Shown here piece after piece: positions 8,523 to 16,668 of a stretch of 64,000 nucleotides of DNA (the stretch's first letter is position 1; each line of letters begins with the position of its first letter). The stretch lies in NCBI GenBank assembly GCA_038250835.1, contig JBBSBY010000002.1:1-64000 (forward strand), written 5' to 3'. A model generated the notes under the pieces. The model saw only the letters and a program-made list of their open reading frames with translations, was not told the origin of the DNA and made no database searches. Source of the DNA: JBBSBY01 sp038250835. GTDB lineage: Bacteria > Desulfobacterota > Desulfomonilia > Desulfomonilales > Desulfomonilaceae. Position numbers and translations under genes: made by a program.

Positions 8523-9047
8523 ATGAAATTACTCGCAGCGATGTTCATGTCACTTTTTCTGCTCTCTTCGGCGTTCGTCCAGACAAACCAGGCGAGGGCC
8601 GCCTCGGGGTCGGACGCCCCACAGGTCCTATCAAGCGAGGATTCCCAGACAGTCAGTGTCACGCGAAGCGGCTCGCAGCCGTCCAGCAAGGGATCAGCCG
8701 AATACTTCACCGGTTCCGTCCGTGTTGATCGCTTGTTTAAGGCGAAAGATCCGTCACGCGTGACCGGCGCCTTCGTTACGTTTGAGCCCAGCGCTCGAAC
8801 GGCATGGCACACCCACCCGTTGGGCCAGACCCTGATCGTTACAGCCGGCTTGGGCTGGGTTCAGCAATGGGGTGGTCAAATCGTGGAAATCCGGGCAGGT
8901 GACGTTGTTCGGATCCCGCCTAATCAGAAACACTGGCATGGCGCCACGGCAACCACCGGTATGACGCACATCGCCATTCAGGAACAGCTCGACGGCAAAA
9001 CCGCCGACTGGATGGAAAAGGTCAGCGACGAGCAATACCACAGGTGA
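8523..9047 (+). CDS. Exported cupin-domain protein
   Basis: A single-domain cupin of 174 residues. The start at 8523 is preferred to upstream in-frame codons because AAGGAG lies 7 bases before it and the product then begins with a clean signal peptide (LLAAMFMSLFLLSSAFVQ, cleavage near QARA-AS). Cupin motif 1 shows the metal ligands in WHTHPLGQTLIVTAG and motif 2 in RIPPNQKHWHGA. It belongs to the small QdoI-like/tetR-associated cupins often encoded beside AKR, SDR and CMD proteins. Metal-dependent isomerase, dioxygenase or binding roles are possible. A near-duplicate follows at 9123. Confidence 0.85.
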   Translation: MKLLAAMFMSLFLLSSAFVQTNQARAASGSDAPQVLSSEDSQTVSVTRSGSQPSSKGSAEYFTGSVRVDRLFKAKDPSRVTGAFVTFEPSARTAWHTHPLGQTLIVTAGLGWVQQWGGQIVEIRAGDVVRIPPNQKHWHGATATTGMTHIAIQEQLDGKTADWMEKVSDEQYHR

Positions 9048-9122
9048 TGTCGGTTAAGCCGAGTTCCCCTGGAAGAACTCAGGGCCACTTGGCGGACACG
9101 CGAATGCAAAGGAATACGGAAA

Positions 9123-9497
9123 ATGGAAATCAAACGAATCGGCTCACAGCCTGCAGGCAAAGGACCAACTGAGTATTTTACGGGTACTGTACGTGTTGAC
9201 CCCCTATTTCAGGCAAACGATCCGGCACGCGCGTCCGGCGTCCTCGTCACGTTTGAGCCTGGCGCTCGGACGGTATGGCATACACACCCACTGGGCCAGA
9301 CCCTGATCGTTACAGCAGGCTGCGGCTTGGTACAGCGCTGGGGAGGCCCGATTGAGGAAATTCGTCCGGGTGACGTGATCTGGTTCCCGCCGGGTGAGAA
9401 ACATTGGCACGGCGCCGCGGCGACCACGGCCATGACAGTGGCAAGACCCTGTTATCTGAAGAAGCGCAGGAGAGAACAATGCCTCATGTCATCGTAA
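9123..9497 (+). pseudogene. Second cupin gene, C-terminally truncated
   Basis: A paralogue of the preceding cupin (IGSQPAGKGPTEYFTGTVRVD against SGSQPSSKGSAEYFTGSVRVD) without a signal peptide. Both cupin motifs survive (WHTHPLGQ, FPPGEKHWHGA). Where the paralogue continues AMTHIAIQEQLDGKTADWM, this copy reads AMTVARPCYLKKRRREQ and stops at 9497, because about ten codons are lost and the frame changes. Another frame downstream still gives GKTLLSEEA. The metal site could still fold, so a residual function is not excluded, but I read it as a decaying duplicate. Confidence 0.65.
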
Positions 9498-9822
9498 AGC
9501 TCTATCCCCGAAGATCAGAACAGCAGAAAATTTGACTTGCCGAACAAATAGTTAAGGACGTTGTCGCCATCGGTATCAATTTCGGTCGCTTGATTGTCGG
9601 AAATATTGGTTCGGAAAAGCGGAAGAAATATGGAGCGGTAGGTAGCCCCATCAATCTTGCGTTTCGGGTCGAGGCCAGACCACAGGCGGGGAGGTGCTCG
9701 TGTCGCCGGACGTCCATTCGCGCCTTCACGGCCGACTCCTGGTAGATCAGGCAAGAGAGTCTTACCTCAAGGGATTTGACGAACCGATCACGCTGTACAA
9801 GGTGATCGGATTGACCGGCTGA
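9479..9822 (+). pseudogene. Chimeric remnant: tautomerase N-terminus joined to adenylate cyclase C-terminus
   Basis: ATG 9479, behind AGGAGAG, begins MPHVIVKLYPRRSEQQKI, a clear 4-oxalocrotonate-tautomerase-family start with the catalytic Pro. A TGA at 9533 interrupts it, after which the same frame continues LAEQIVKDVV (tautomerase). Near 9565 it passes without a break into AIGINFGRLIVGNIGSEKRK and YGAVGSPINLAFRVEA, the last third of a class III adenylate/guanylate cyclase domain. At about 9676 one base is missing: the next frame gives QTTGGEVLVSPDVHSRLHG and ends at LYKVIGLTG, stop 9820-9822. One nonsense codon, one frameshift and a deletion fusion show the locus is dead. Confidence 0.85.
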
Positions 9823-10012
9823 GGAAAGCTGAAGAGGAGCGTAGGAATGAGCGGACGTGACGCTACATGAGTTTCATTTCATGAGGCTCGTTCTAAAGGA
9901 GTAGAGATTCAGAGGCTCTACGATATAGAATCAGTGAACGGCGATTTGGGAATCGAAACAGAAGCCGATCTATCCAAGTCAACAGACGGCACTTTCCGGG
10001 GAGGCGCTACCA

Positions 10013-10987
10013 TTGAAGTCTATTAACAACAAAGCGAATCCATCGCAAGCAAACATCGTCGTGGGAGCAAACGAAACACACGTGGCCAGATTGGCCGGTT
10101 TGATTAGCGCCTATGCGCCACATGACGGTTGCTTCGAATTACGCATACCAGGGGCGCACGCCATTCGCCGCTCACGAATGAACACTGAGTTGGCGCATGG
10201 CATGCAGCAACCAGCTTGGTGCATTGTCGCACAAGGAGCAAAGAGCGTGATACTGGGGCAGGAGGTCTATGAGTACAACGCGTCGCGTATGCTCGTTTAC
10301 TCCGTTGATCTGCCGGTAGCCGCTCGGGTCACGCAAGCAAGCCACTCCGAGCCTTTCCTCGGATTTAGGCTGGATCTCGATCCGCACAAGGTCGCCGAGC
10401 TGGTCTTGAAGGTGTATCCGCACGGTCTGCCTCGAGTTCACGAGAGCCGCGGTGTGAGCGTCGGTCAGGTCAACGTGAGCATGATCAAAGCAGCAATAAG
10501 GTTGCTCGAATTGATGGCGGATCCCGGAGACGCTGAACTGCTCGGTCCACTTGTTATTGATGAGATTCTGATACGTCTGCTGCGCAGTCCCATCGGCGTG
10601 CGAGTGGCGCAGATCGGCCTTGCGGAATCCAGTGTGAACGGAATCGCAAAAGCAGTGTCTTGGTTGCGCGCGAATTTCTCCCAGCCGGTGAAAGTAGAAG
10701 AGTTGGCCGAGTTGGCGCACATGTGTGTTTCCTCTTTCCACCAGCACTTCAAGTCCATCACCTCAATGAGCCCCTTGCAGTTCCAAAAGGTGCTGCGCCT
10801 TCAAGAGGCGAGGCATCTCATGTTATCCAAGATGATGGATGCGAGTACAGCGAGTTCGCACGTGGGGTATTTAAGCGCTTCGCAGTTCAGTAGAGAATAT
10901 GGCCGACTTTTCGGAAGTGCGCCAACCAAGGACATTGCCAGATTGCGTGAGTACTCGACTCAGGATCTGACCCAATTGGGATTGTAG
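10013..10987 (+). CDS. AraC-family transcriptional regulator
   Basis: A 324-residue DNA-binding regulator. Residues about 25-190 form the AraC N-terminal ligand domain of the PF06719 type (GCFELRIPGAHAIRRSR, then PAWCIVAQGAKSVILGQEVY). The C-terminal 100 residues contain the two helix-turn-helix units (VKVEELAELAHMCVSSFHQHF and the SSHVGYLSASQFSREYGRLF segment). The only in-frame start with a good ribosome site is TTG 10013 behind GGAGG (10000-10004). It probably controls the AKR/SDR/cupin genes upstream, since such regulators are usually adjacent to their targets, but that is inference. GC-rich like the rest of the island. Confidence 0.9.
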   Translation: MKSINNKANPSQANIVVGANETHVARLAGLISAYAPHDGCFELRIPGAHAIRRSRMNTELAHGMQQPAWCIVAQGAKSVILGQEVYEYNASRMLVYSVDLPVAARVTQASHSEPFLGFRLDLDPHKVAELVLKVYPHGLPRVHESRGVSVGQVNVSMIKAAIRLLELMADPGDAELLGPLVIDEILIRLLRSPIGVRVAQIGLAESSVNGIAKAVSWLRANFSQPVKVEELAELAHMCVSSFHQHFKSITSMSPLQFQKVLRLQEARHLMLSKMMDASTASSHVGYLSASQFSREYGRLFGSAPTKDIARLREYSTQDLTQLGL

Positions 10988-11094
10988 GTCGCTCCTTTTA
11001 AATTCGTCCGCGTCCGCTTTTCGGTATCCGGGTAGCTTCTGCTGGGCGGAAGTGGGGAATCATATATCAAATTTTAAAAAGGCGTGAAATGGTA

Positions 11095-13227
11095 TCACCG
11101 CTCTTCCCTTACTACCCTGCAGAAATAGCACTTGATAGGTTCCGATCCTGTGTCCGGGTCAAAGCCGTTGTCCGGAAACAAGAAATTCACATTGGATTCC
11201 TTCCAGCGGAAATTATGCTCCGGCGCTTCAGGGAACCACCATGCGTGTTGAGCGTTCACCGTGTCCCGAGCGATTCCGTCAAAGAGTTTCGCCCGCAAGC
11301 GTGCAGCGCCATAGGGAGATTCCACTAGCACCCAGTCTCCTTCTTTTATACCCAACCCTGCGGCGGTTTGCGGATGAATTTCCACCAGCGGGTCGGGGTT
11401 TCTCTCTCTCAATGACTCTATCTGCCGCAATTCTGAATGGAAGAAGTATCGGTTTTTGTTTCCGCCGATCAGGATAAGTGGATATTCTTTGCGAATGTCT
11501 TCGTTGTCAATCGCTTGATATGGAGGTTGTCGATATACCGGAAGCGGCTCTACGCCAAGATGTTCAGCTACCGAGCTATACAGCTCGACCTTGCCTGAAG
11601 GCGTGTGGAAGCCTTCGGTTATATGTTTGTTGTAGGTCATATCGCCGATCAAAATTCCTTTTTCACGGAATTCATCAAAGCTCAAACCTGTGTCTTCCAA
11701 GATCCATTCATTGTATTGTCGCCTGTCCGCAAACGGAAAGGCTTCATCCAAGCCTAATCTATGCGCAAGATCGAAGATAACGTCGCGATCATCGCGGGTT
11801 TCTCCGAGTTGCGCCACCTTTTGACGAGCAATTACACACCACAATTTATGGAAGCTCACAACGTCTTCCTGTTCCAGCCAGTAAGACGCCGGCAGCACAA
11901 TATCCGCAAGCTTCGCGGTTGGGGTCATGAACATATCCGACACAACCACGAATTCGAGATGATTGGCAAGAGCGTCGTACATAATTTCCGGCTGAGTCCC
12001 CGTCATGAGGGGATTGGTCCCTATAAGCCACATGGCTTTGACTCTGTATGGATCGCCTGACACCACGGAATTCCAAAAGGTCGGCGGATGAGTGGCCGGG
12101 GCAAAGGGGAACATTCCTCCGGCGATGTCCTTCGCTTTTTGATCAGGACTGAGAAATTGCCCTCCAGCCTGATCGTGGTTGGCAAGCACTGATTTGTTTT
12201 TTATGTCCTTGGGGTAGACCCAAAACGCCTCTCCGCCGGGAATGTCGATATTGCCTGTAATAGCCATAAGCATGAGAATAGCCCGGGCTGTCTGAAAGCC
12301 GCACAGGCTCATGTCCAAACCGTTTCCCCATTGAATGCAGGCCGGCTTAGCGGCGGCGTAGGTTCGCGCAGTTTTACGAATAGCTTCAGCCGTCAAGCCT
12401 GTATGAGGCTCGGCCCATTCCGGAGAGTAGGCCTGCACGTGATCTTTCAGCTTGTCGAATCCGGCGGTGTAATCATTGACGAACTGATGATCGTAAAGGC
12501 CTTCGGATATAATCGTATGAATCATAGCCAGAGCCAAGGCTCCGTCGGTTCCTGGACTGATTTGCAGCCATTGCGTGCAATTCTCCGCCGGTTTGATACG
12601 CCTGGGATCGATAACTATAACATCCTGGGCTCGCTTCAACGCCTTATCGAGCATGCCTCCGCACATTCCGTCCGCAGATCCGGAGCTTGTAAGATTGCAG
12701 CCCCACAGTAGAATACACCTGGGCATGACTCCGCCGAATCCATAGATATCGCAGATCGGAAGCCGCCCCATGGTGATGTCTGCGGCGATTACCCGCGGAA
12801 GAAAGCACAAATGACCGGGATTAACAAAGTTCGGCGTGCCGAAGGCGTTGGCGAAGCGGATGGTGAATTCCGTGTAAGGGCGGCCCGTCCCTTGAGCAAG
12901 GGCAAAGAACTCAGGGCCGTCTTCAGAGCGTATCTTTTGCAGTTTCTTTGTGATCTCATCGAGAGCGTCGTCCCACGAAATTCTCTCCCAGCGACCTTCG
13001 CCTCTGCCGCCTACTCTTTTCAGTGGATACAGCAATCGATCAGGATGATAGAGTATTTCGGGAGCGGCCTTGCCTTTGGGGCACAAGTATCCCTTGCTGG
13101 TCGGGCTCTCCGGGTCTCCGGTTACTTTGATTACGCGATCGCCCAGCATATGGACGAGGACTTGACAAACCCCATGACAACCTCGGCATGAAGTCCGGAT
13201 AACTTTAGTATCTTCGTTAGGCCGCAT
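11095..13227 (-). CDS. Molybdopterin oxidoreductase (DMSO reductase family), orphan catalytic subunit
   Basis: 710 residues. The N-terminal 4Fe-4S site is CRGCHGVC (Cys14, 17, 21) with the fourth Cys49 in YLCPKGK. A cysteine at 141 in NPGHLCFLPR is the likely molybdenum ligand. Bis-MGD binding stretches follow (LLWGCNLTSSGS, VIVIDPRRIKPAENC, MWLIGTNPLMTG), and the molydopterin dinucleotide-binding C-terminal domain starts near IEIHPQTAAGLGIKEGDWV. There is no twin-arginine signal, so it is probably cytoplasmic. No FeS or membrane partner gene is adjacent. The substrate cannot be named: formate-, thiosulfate- and hydratase-like members share this core. ATG 13227 follows AGGAG at spacing 8. Convergent with the AraC gene. 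Confidence 0.85.
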   Translation of the reverse strand: MRPNEDTKVIRTSCRGCHGVCQVLVHMLGDRVIKVTGDPESPTSKGYLCPKGKAAPEILYHPDRLLYPLKRVGGRGEGRWERISWDDALDEITKKLQKIRSEDGPEFFALAQGTGRPYTEFTIRFANAFGTPNFVNPGHLCFLPRVIAADITMGRLPICDIYGFGGVMPRCILLWGCNLTSSGSADGMCGGMLDKALKRAQDVIVIDPRRIKPAENCTQWLQISPGTDGALALAMIHTIISEGLYDHQFVNDYTAGFDKLKDHVQAYSPEWAEPHTGLTAEAIRKTARTYAAAKPACIQWGNGLDMSLCGFQTARAILMLMAITGNIDIPGGEAFWVYPKDIKNKSVLANHDQAGGQFLSPDQKAKDIAGGMFPFAPATHPPTFWNSVVSGDPYRVKAMWLIGTNPLMTGTQPEIMYDALANHLEFVVVSDMFMTPTAKLADIVLPASYWLEQEDVVSFHKLWCVIARQKVAQLGETRDDRDVIFDLAHRLGLDEAFPFADRRQYNEWILEDTGLSFDEFREKGILIGDMTYNKHITEGFHTPSGKVELYSSVAEHLGVEPLPVYRQPPYQAIDNEDIRKEYPLILIGGNKNRYFFHSELRQIESLRERNPDPLVEIHPQTAAGLGIKEGDWVLVESPYGAARLRAKLFDGIARDTVNAQHAWWFPEAPEHNFRWKESNVNFLFPDNGFDPDTGSEPIKCYFCRVVREER

Positions 13228-13314
13228 GATTGATACTCCTTATACGTGGGCCGGCGGAAAGCCAAGTGGCGCAGTAGTAACATGATCGTATTAGATCGGC
13301 TGATTATATAGGAT

Positions 13315-13503
13315 TTTTCGAAAGTTCTGTCGAATAAACCGACACGTCGTCCCAACGAAAGCTAAGACCTAGATCTTCCCGGATGCCGGCTGGAATGGCG
13401 GTGATAAGCTCTGAATGGGTGACGAAGCTTTATAGCTTTACGTGACTCGGATAGCCGACTCATTGAAGACATTATCATTTATCCGTGATTGCTTTCGAGA
13501 ATT
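13315..13503 (+). repeat. Dispersed repeat family, copy 1
   Basis: About 190 bases matching copies at 20145 and 55915. Shared blocks in order are GAAAGTTCTGTCGAATAAA, GTCGTC, AGATCTTCC, GCTGGAATG, TGACGAAGCTTTATAGCTTT, ACTCGGATAGCCGAC and GATTGCTTTCGAGAAT. The ends form an imperfect inverted repeat (TTCGAAAGT against ACTTTCGA-type sequence). The right end lies within five bases of the stop codon of the leftward mscS-like gene. It has no coding capacity. The internal palindrome seen in copy 2 is degraded here. Confidence 0.85.
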
Positions 13504-13507
13504 AGTT

Positions 13508-15046
13508 TTATGGTCTCTGTTTCGCCGTCCTCTTCTTTTCGTCGAATTGCACAACAGAGGGGAAGACGGATTTATCTCCGTTAGTTTCCAAAGATACGGT
13601 TGAAGTTGGATAGGCAAACTCTATGCCCTCCTCTTCAAATCGGCTCATGATCCGGAAACATTTCTCCTGGAGCCATGCTTGATAATCCCACCACATCGCG
13701 GGCTCGTACCATGCGAAAACGGCGATGTTGAGGCTCCAGTCGCCAAAGCCGTTAAAGAAAACCCTTGGCGGGAATTCCGGATTCATATGTTCCGGATCAT
13801 TGAGAATTTCCGATACTATTTCTACTGCTTGAGCTACTTTTGCCCTGGGCGTGTCGTATCTTAGGCCGAGATTTGTATGCCAGCGAATTCTCATTCTGCG
13901 CCCTATATTTTCCACTCCTGAATTGATCGCTTTCTCATTGGGAATGGATACTACGGCGCCGTCAAATGTTCGTATGCTGGTGCTCCTGAAGCCGATGTTT
14001 TCGACGGTTCCTTCATATTTATCAAGCCTGATGTGTTCTCCCACATGGTATGGAGAATCGAAAATAATCGTAAGAGTTCCGAAAAAATTGGCAATAGTGT
14101 CTTTGGCTGCAAGGGCGACGGCCAAACCGCCGAGTCCGAGAGAAGCAAGTAAAGGGCCGATTTGCCACCCCGTCAAATTTTGAATCACAATGAGAAGGCC
14201 AAGTAGTATAACTACTACTCGCAACGATTTACCGATCATCGTAACGAGTAGGTCGTCAATATTTGGAGAGGAATATGATCGAAATTTTAGTCGTCGCTCA
14301 AACACCCGCAATAAGCTATAAAGGAGCCAAAGAACGGCCACGGTGCCCGCCAAATCCACCAATTCTCCGGATATTCTACGCACAAGATTTGTAGACCCAG
14401 GCACATCGAGATGCGTAAACAAGGGTGATATCGCCGCATAAATTCCGTAAACAAGAATAAATAGGCTTAACGGTCTTTTGGCGGTCTCCAATAAAAGGTC
14501 CTGCCAAGTTGGGTCTCGTTGCTCTGCAGCTTGTCGAAGTAGCTTTCTTGTTATAAACCACCGGACTATCCTATCTATTAGTACGACCATTCCAATAGCG
14601 AGCACTACCAGTATGAGCTTTAACCACGTAATTCCAAAAGCGGCCTCCGTCCAAACCCAACTCCCCCAAACTAGACCAAGAGATAACTCAATCTCATCAA
14701 CTTTTTTTCCTATTGAGGCAGTGGCTTTTCCAATCTCTTCGGCGTTCAGTGGGCTCAGTTTCTCACCTGGAGAGGGCAAAATTGTCGCAGGTTCACCCTT
14801 CTTCCGGTCTCCCGCGTCTTTATCGGTCTCCTTACCGTCTACACTGACTTTGACTTCAGGTTTTTCTTTGTTGTCGCCATTCTTGACTTCAACAGTAATT
14901 TTGGAAGAGGCGGGGTCTTTCTTGCCTTCTTCATTTGGGGCTTGAGCCTGTGTGACAGGGGATTGAGCTGCGCAAAAGCACACCGATAGCGCTAACATAA
15001 GAAGTAAAGTGATACAAATAATAAGCCACTGCCGACGCCTAAGCAT
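13508..15046 (-). CDS. MscS-family mechanosensitive channel with exported N-terminal extension
   Basis: An inner-membrane small-conductance mechanosensitive channel that releases solutes on osmotic downshock. ATG 15046 is chosen over an upstream TTG because GGAGG lies eight bases before it. Residues 1-30 are a signal or first membrane segment (WLIICITLLLMLALSVCFCA), followed by about 90 polar, charged residues (KITVEVKNGDNKEKPEVKVS) presumably in the periplasm. Several membrane helices then lead to the MscS pore helix (GLGGLAVALAAKDTIANFFG) and the beta domain (FDSPYHVGEHIRLDKYEGTV). At 512 residues it is longer than E. coli MscS (286), like the YnaI/MscM-type members. The repeat copy 1 abuts its 3' end. 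Confidence 0.92.
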   Translation of the reverse strand: MLRRRQWLIICITLLLMLALSVCFCAAQSPVTQAQAPNEEGKKDPASSKITVEVKNGDNKEKPEVKVSVDGKETDKDAGDRKKGEPATILPSPGEKLSPLNAEEIGKATASIGKKVDEIELSLGLVWGSWVWTEAAFGITWLKLILVVLAIGMVVLIDRIVRWFITRKLLRQAAEQRDPTWQDLLLETAKRPLSLFILVYGIYAAISPLFTHLDVPGSTNLVRRISGELVDLAGTVAVLWLLYSLLRVFERRLKFRSYSSPNIDDLLVTMIGKSLRVVVILLGLLIVIQNLTGWQIGPLLASLGLGGLAVALAAKDTIANFFGTLTIIFDSPYHVGEHIRLDKYEGTVENIGFRSTSIRTFDGAVVSIPNEKAINSGVENIGRRMRIRWHTNLGLRYDTPRAKVAQAVEIVSEILNDPEHMNPEFPPRVFFNGFGDWSLNIAVFAWYEPAMWWDYQAWLQEKCFRIMSRFEEEGIEFAYPTSTVSLETNGDKSVFPSVVQFDEKKRTAKQRP

Positions 15047-15175
15047 CTTTCCGACCTCCGACAATAATTTGTTTAAATGGATGAATGTAGTGAGCTGATA
15101 TTCCGGTGGGCTACAGAGCTATAACAATTCTGAGATGAATTCATAAACACGAGAGAATACCTATTTACTATACTC

Positions 15176-15229
15176 AGACCAAGTACGTGAGAAACAGAGG
15201 CATATCCAGTGCGCCGCACGTCTTGGTCT
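15176..15229 (+). repeat. Inverted repeat in the mscS-ilvC intergenic region
   Basis: The left arm AGACCAAGTACGTG (15176-15189) is complementary to the right arm CACGTCTTGGTCT (15217-15229) apart from one base missing in the right arm, with a 27-base loop. No T-run follows on either strand, so it is not a typical terminator. It lies between divergent genes and could be an operator pair or a transcribed hairpin. The remaining 377 bases between the two genes hold nothing else coding. Confidence 0.5.
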
Positions 15230-15361
15230 TACTTATAAGCGTACCTCGGATAATACCTGATGTCAACCCCTGGTCCTAAAGATATTAAAGCGCTCAGGAA
15301 AAGCTGCATCGAGTAGCTTGCTCGAGCGCAGTAATTTTGTGTTTCAAACATTCAATGAAAC

Positions 15362-15390
15362 TTGAAGCGTCCTCTACATTTTGATAAAGT
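15362..15390 (+). promoter_or_regulatory. Probable sigma-70 promoter for ilvC
   Basis: TTGAAG (15362-15367), a 17-base spacer, then TAAAGT (15385-15390). The predicted start of transcription near 15397 would leave a leader of about 45 bases before the TTG start of ilvC. This is a match by eye only. Confidence 0.4.
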
Positions 15391-15441
15391 AGGTTCTTTA
15401 AGTAAGAATTTAGATCCACCAAATATGACTGGAGTATCATT

Positions 15442-16449
15442 TTGACGCAAATTTTTTATGATAAGGATGCAGATCCCGCAATTTTAGCGGATAAAACAAT
15501 CGCTATCATTGGCTACGGCAGCCAAGGACATGCACATGCGCTCAATTTAAAAGATTCCGGAGTTCATGTTGTAGTAGGTCTTCAGAAAACCAGTAAAAGA
15601 TGGAATAAGGTCTCTGAGGACGGTCTTGAGATCCTCGAAGTTGACGAAGCCGTTCGAAGGACGGACATAATCATGATTCTCGTCCCGGACGAATTGCAGG
15701 GTGACCTATACACACAAAAAATTGAGGCCAATTTAACCGGAGGCAAAGCTCTCGCTTTCGCTCATGGTTTCAATATTCATTTTGGTCAAATTGATCCGCC
15801 TACCGACGTAGATATTTTTATGGTTGCTCCAAAAGGTCCCGGACATCTTGTCAGGCGCATGTACAAGTCGGGCATGGGAGTCCCTGCGCTGATAGCCATA
15901 TATAGAGACGCATCGGGTAAATGCAGGGATTTGGCCATGGCTTATGCTCAGGGTTTAGGGGCCACAAAGGCCGGTGTGCTTGAGACCACCTTTGCTGAAG
16001 AAACGGAAACTGATCTTTTTGGCGAACAGGCCGTCCTGTGTGGAGGAGTTACGGCTCTTGTGCAGGCCGGCTTTGACACCTTGGTTGAAGCGGGTTATCA
16101 GCCTGAAATAGCTTACTTTGAATGCCTCCACGAATTGAAACTTATCGTCGACTTAATTTACGAAGGCGGCATTGAGAGAATGCGCTATTCGGTCAGCAAC
16201 ACCGCTGAATATGGAGATTTAACAAGAGGTCCAAGAATCATAGACGATCGCGTGCGTTGTGAAATGAAACAAATCCTGGCAGAGATTCAAACAGGTCAAT
16301 TTGCCAGAGACTGGATACTGGAGAACAAAGCTGGTAGGCCTGTGTTTAAAGCTCTTGAAAGACTCGGGTCAGAGCACCAAATTGAAAAAGTGGGTAAAGA
16401 ATTGCGTTCAATGATGAGCTGGGTTTCTAAAAATTTAGAAGAAAAATAA
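15442..16449 (+). CDS. ilvC: Ketol-acid reductoisomerase (class I)
   Basis: Catalyses the NADPH-dependent isomerisation and reduction of acetolactate or acetohydroxybutyrate in valine, isoleucine and leucine synthesis. The 335 residues match class I length. The Rossmann motif IIGYGSQGHAHALNLKDSG is near residue 22, MVAPKGPGHLVRR near 127 and the knotted C-terminal domain metal ligands lie in ETETDLFGEQAVLCGG and FECLHELKLIVDLIYEGG. The start is TTG 15442 with GGAG seven bases upstream; the only nearby ATG is out of frame. It stands alone, without ilvB/ilvN, which must be elsewhere. A hairpin downstream may end the transcript. Confidence 0.97.
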   Translation: MTQIFYDKDADPAILADKTIAIIGYGSQGHAHALNLKDSGVHVVVGLQKTSKRWNKVSEDGLEILEVDEAVRRTDIIMILVPDELQGDLYTQKIEANLTGGKALAFAHGFNIHFGQIDPPTDVDIFMVAPKGPGHLVRRMYKSGMGVPALIAIYRDASGKCRDLAMAYAQGLGATKAGVLETTFAEETETDLFGEQAVLCGGVTALVQAGFDTLVEAGYQPEIAYFECLHELKLIVDLIYEGGIERMRYSVSNTAEYGDLTRGPRIIDDRVRCEMKQILAEIQTGQFARDWILENKAGRPVFKALERLGSEHQIEKVGKELRSMMSWVSKNLEEK

Positions 16450-16523
16450 ACATAGTTGAGATAATTTCCCACGTTATATTCAATAATCATATATCACTGG
16501 TTATAATCTAAATATACCTTTAG

Positions 16524-16560
16524 CGGGCGATTAGACCGATCGCCCGTGGAGTTGTTTTGC
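16524..16560 (+). terminator. Terminator-like hairpin downstream of ilvC
   Basis: CGGGCGAT (16524-16531) pairs with ATCGCCCG (16539-16546) around a seven-base loop. The following bases are moderately T-rich (TGGAGTTGTTTT) but not a clean T-run. It is placed about 75 bases after the ilvC stop and before the ATPase gene. Confidence 0.5.
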
Positions 16561-16668
16561 AACGGGAATTTTTGATCTATTCGGTTGGCCTATAACTAAT
16601 TGTATTCCAGCGCCATTGACCTATGTTCCGCGGGCTTGCCGTTCCAAAATTAGAAAGGATGCTCCTTA

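Noticed and set aside
10172..10747. 191-codon open frame opposite the AraC gene
   Set aside because: It lies wholly inside a well-supported regulator gene in GC-rich sequence, where antisense frames stay open by chance; the protein has no recognisable motif.
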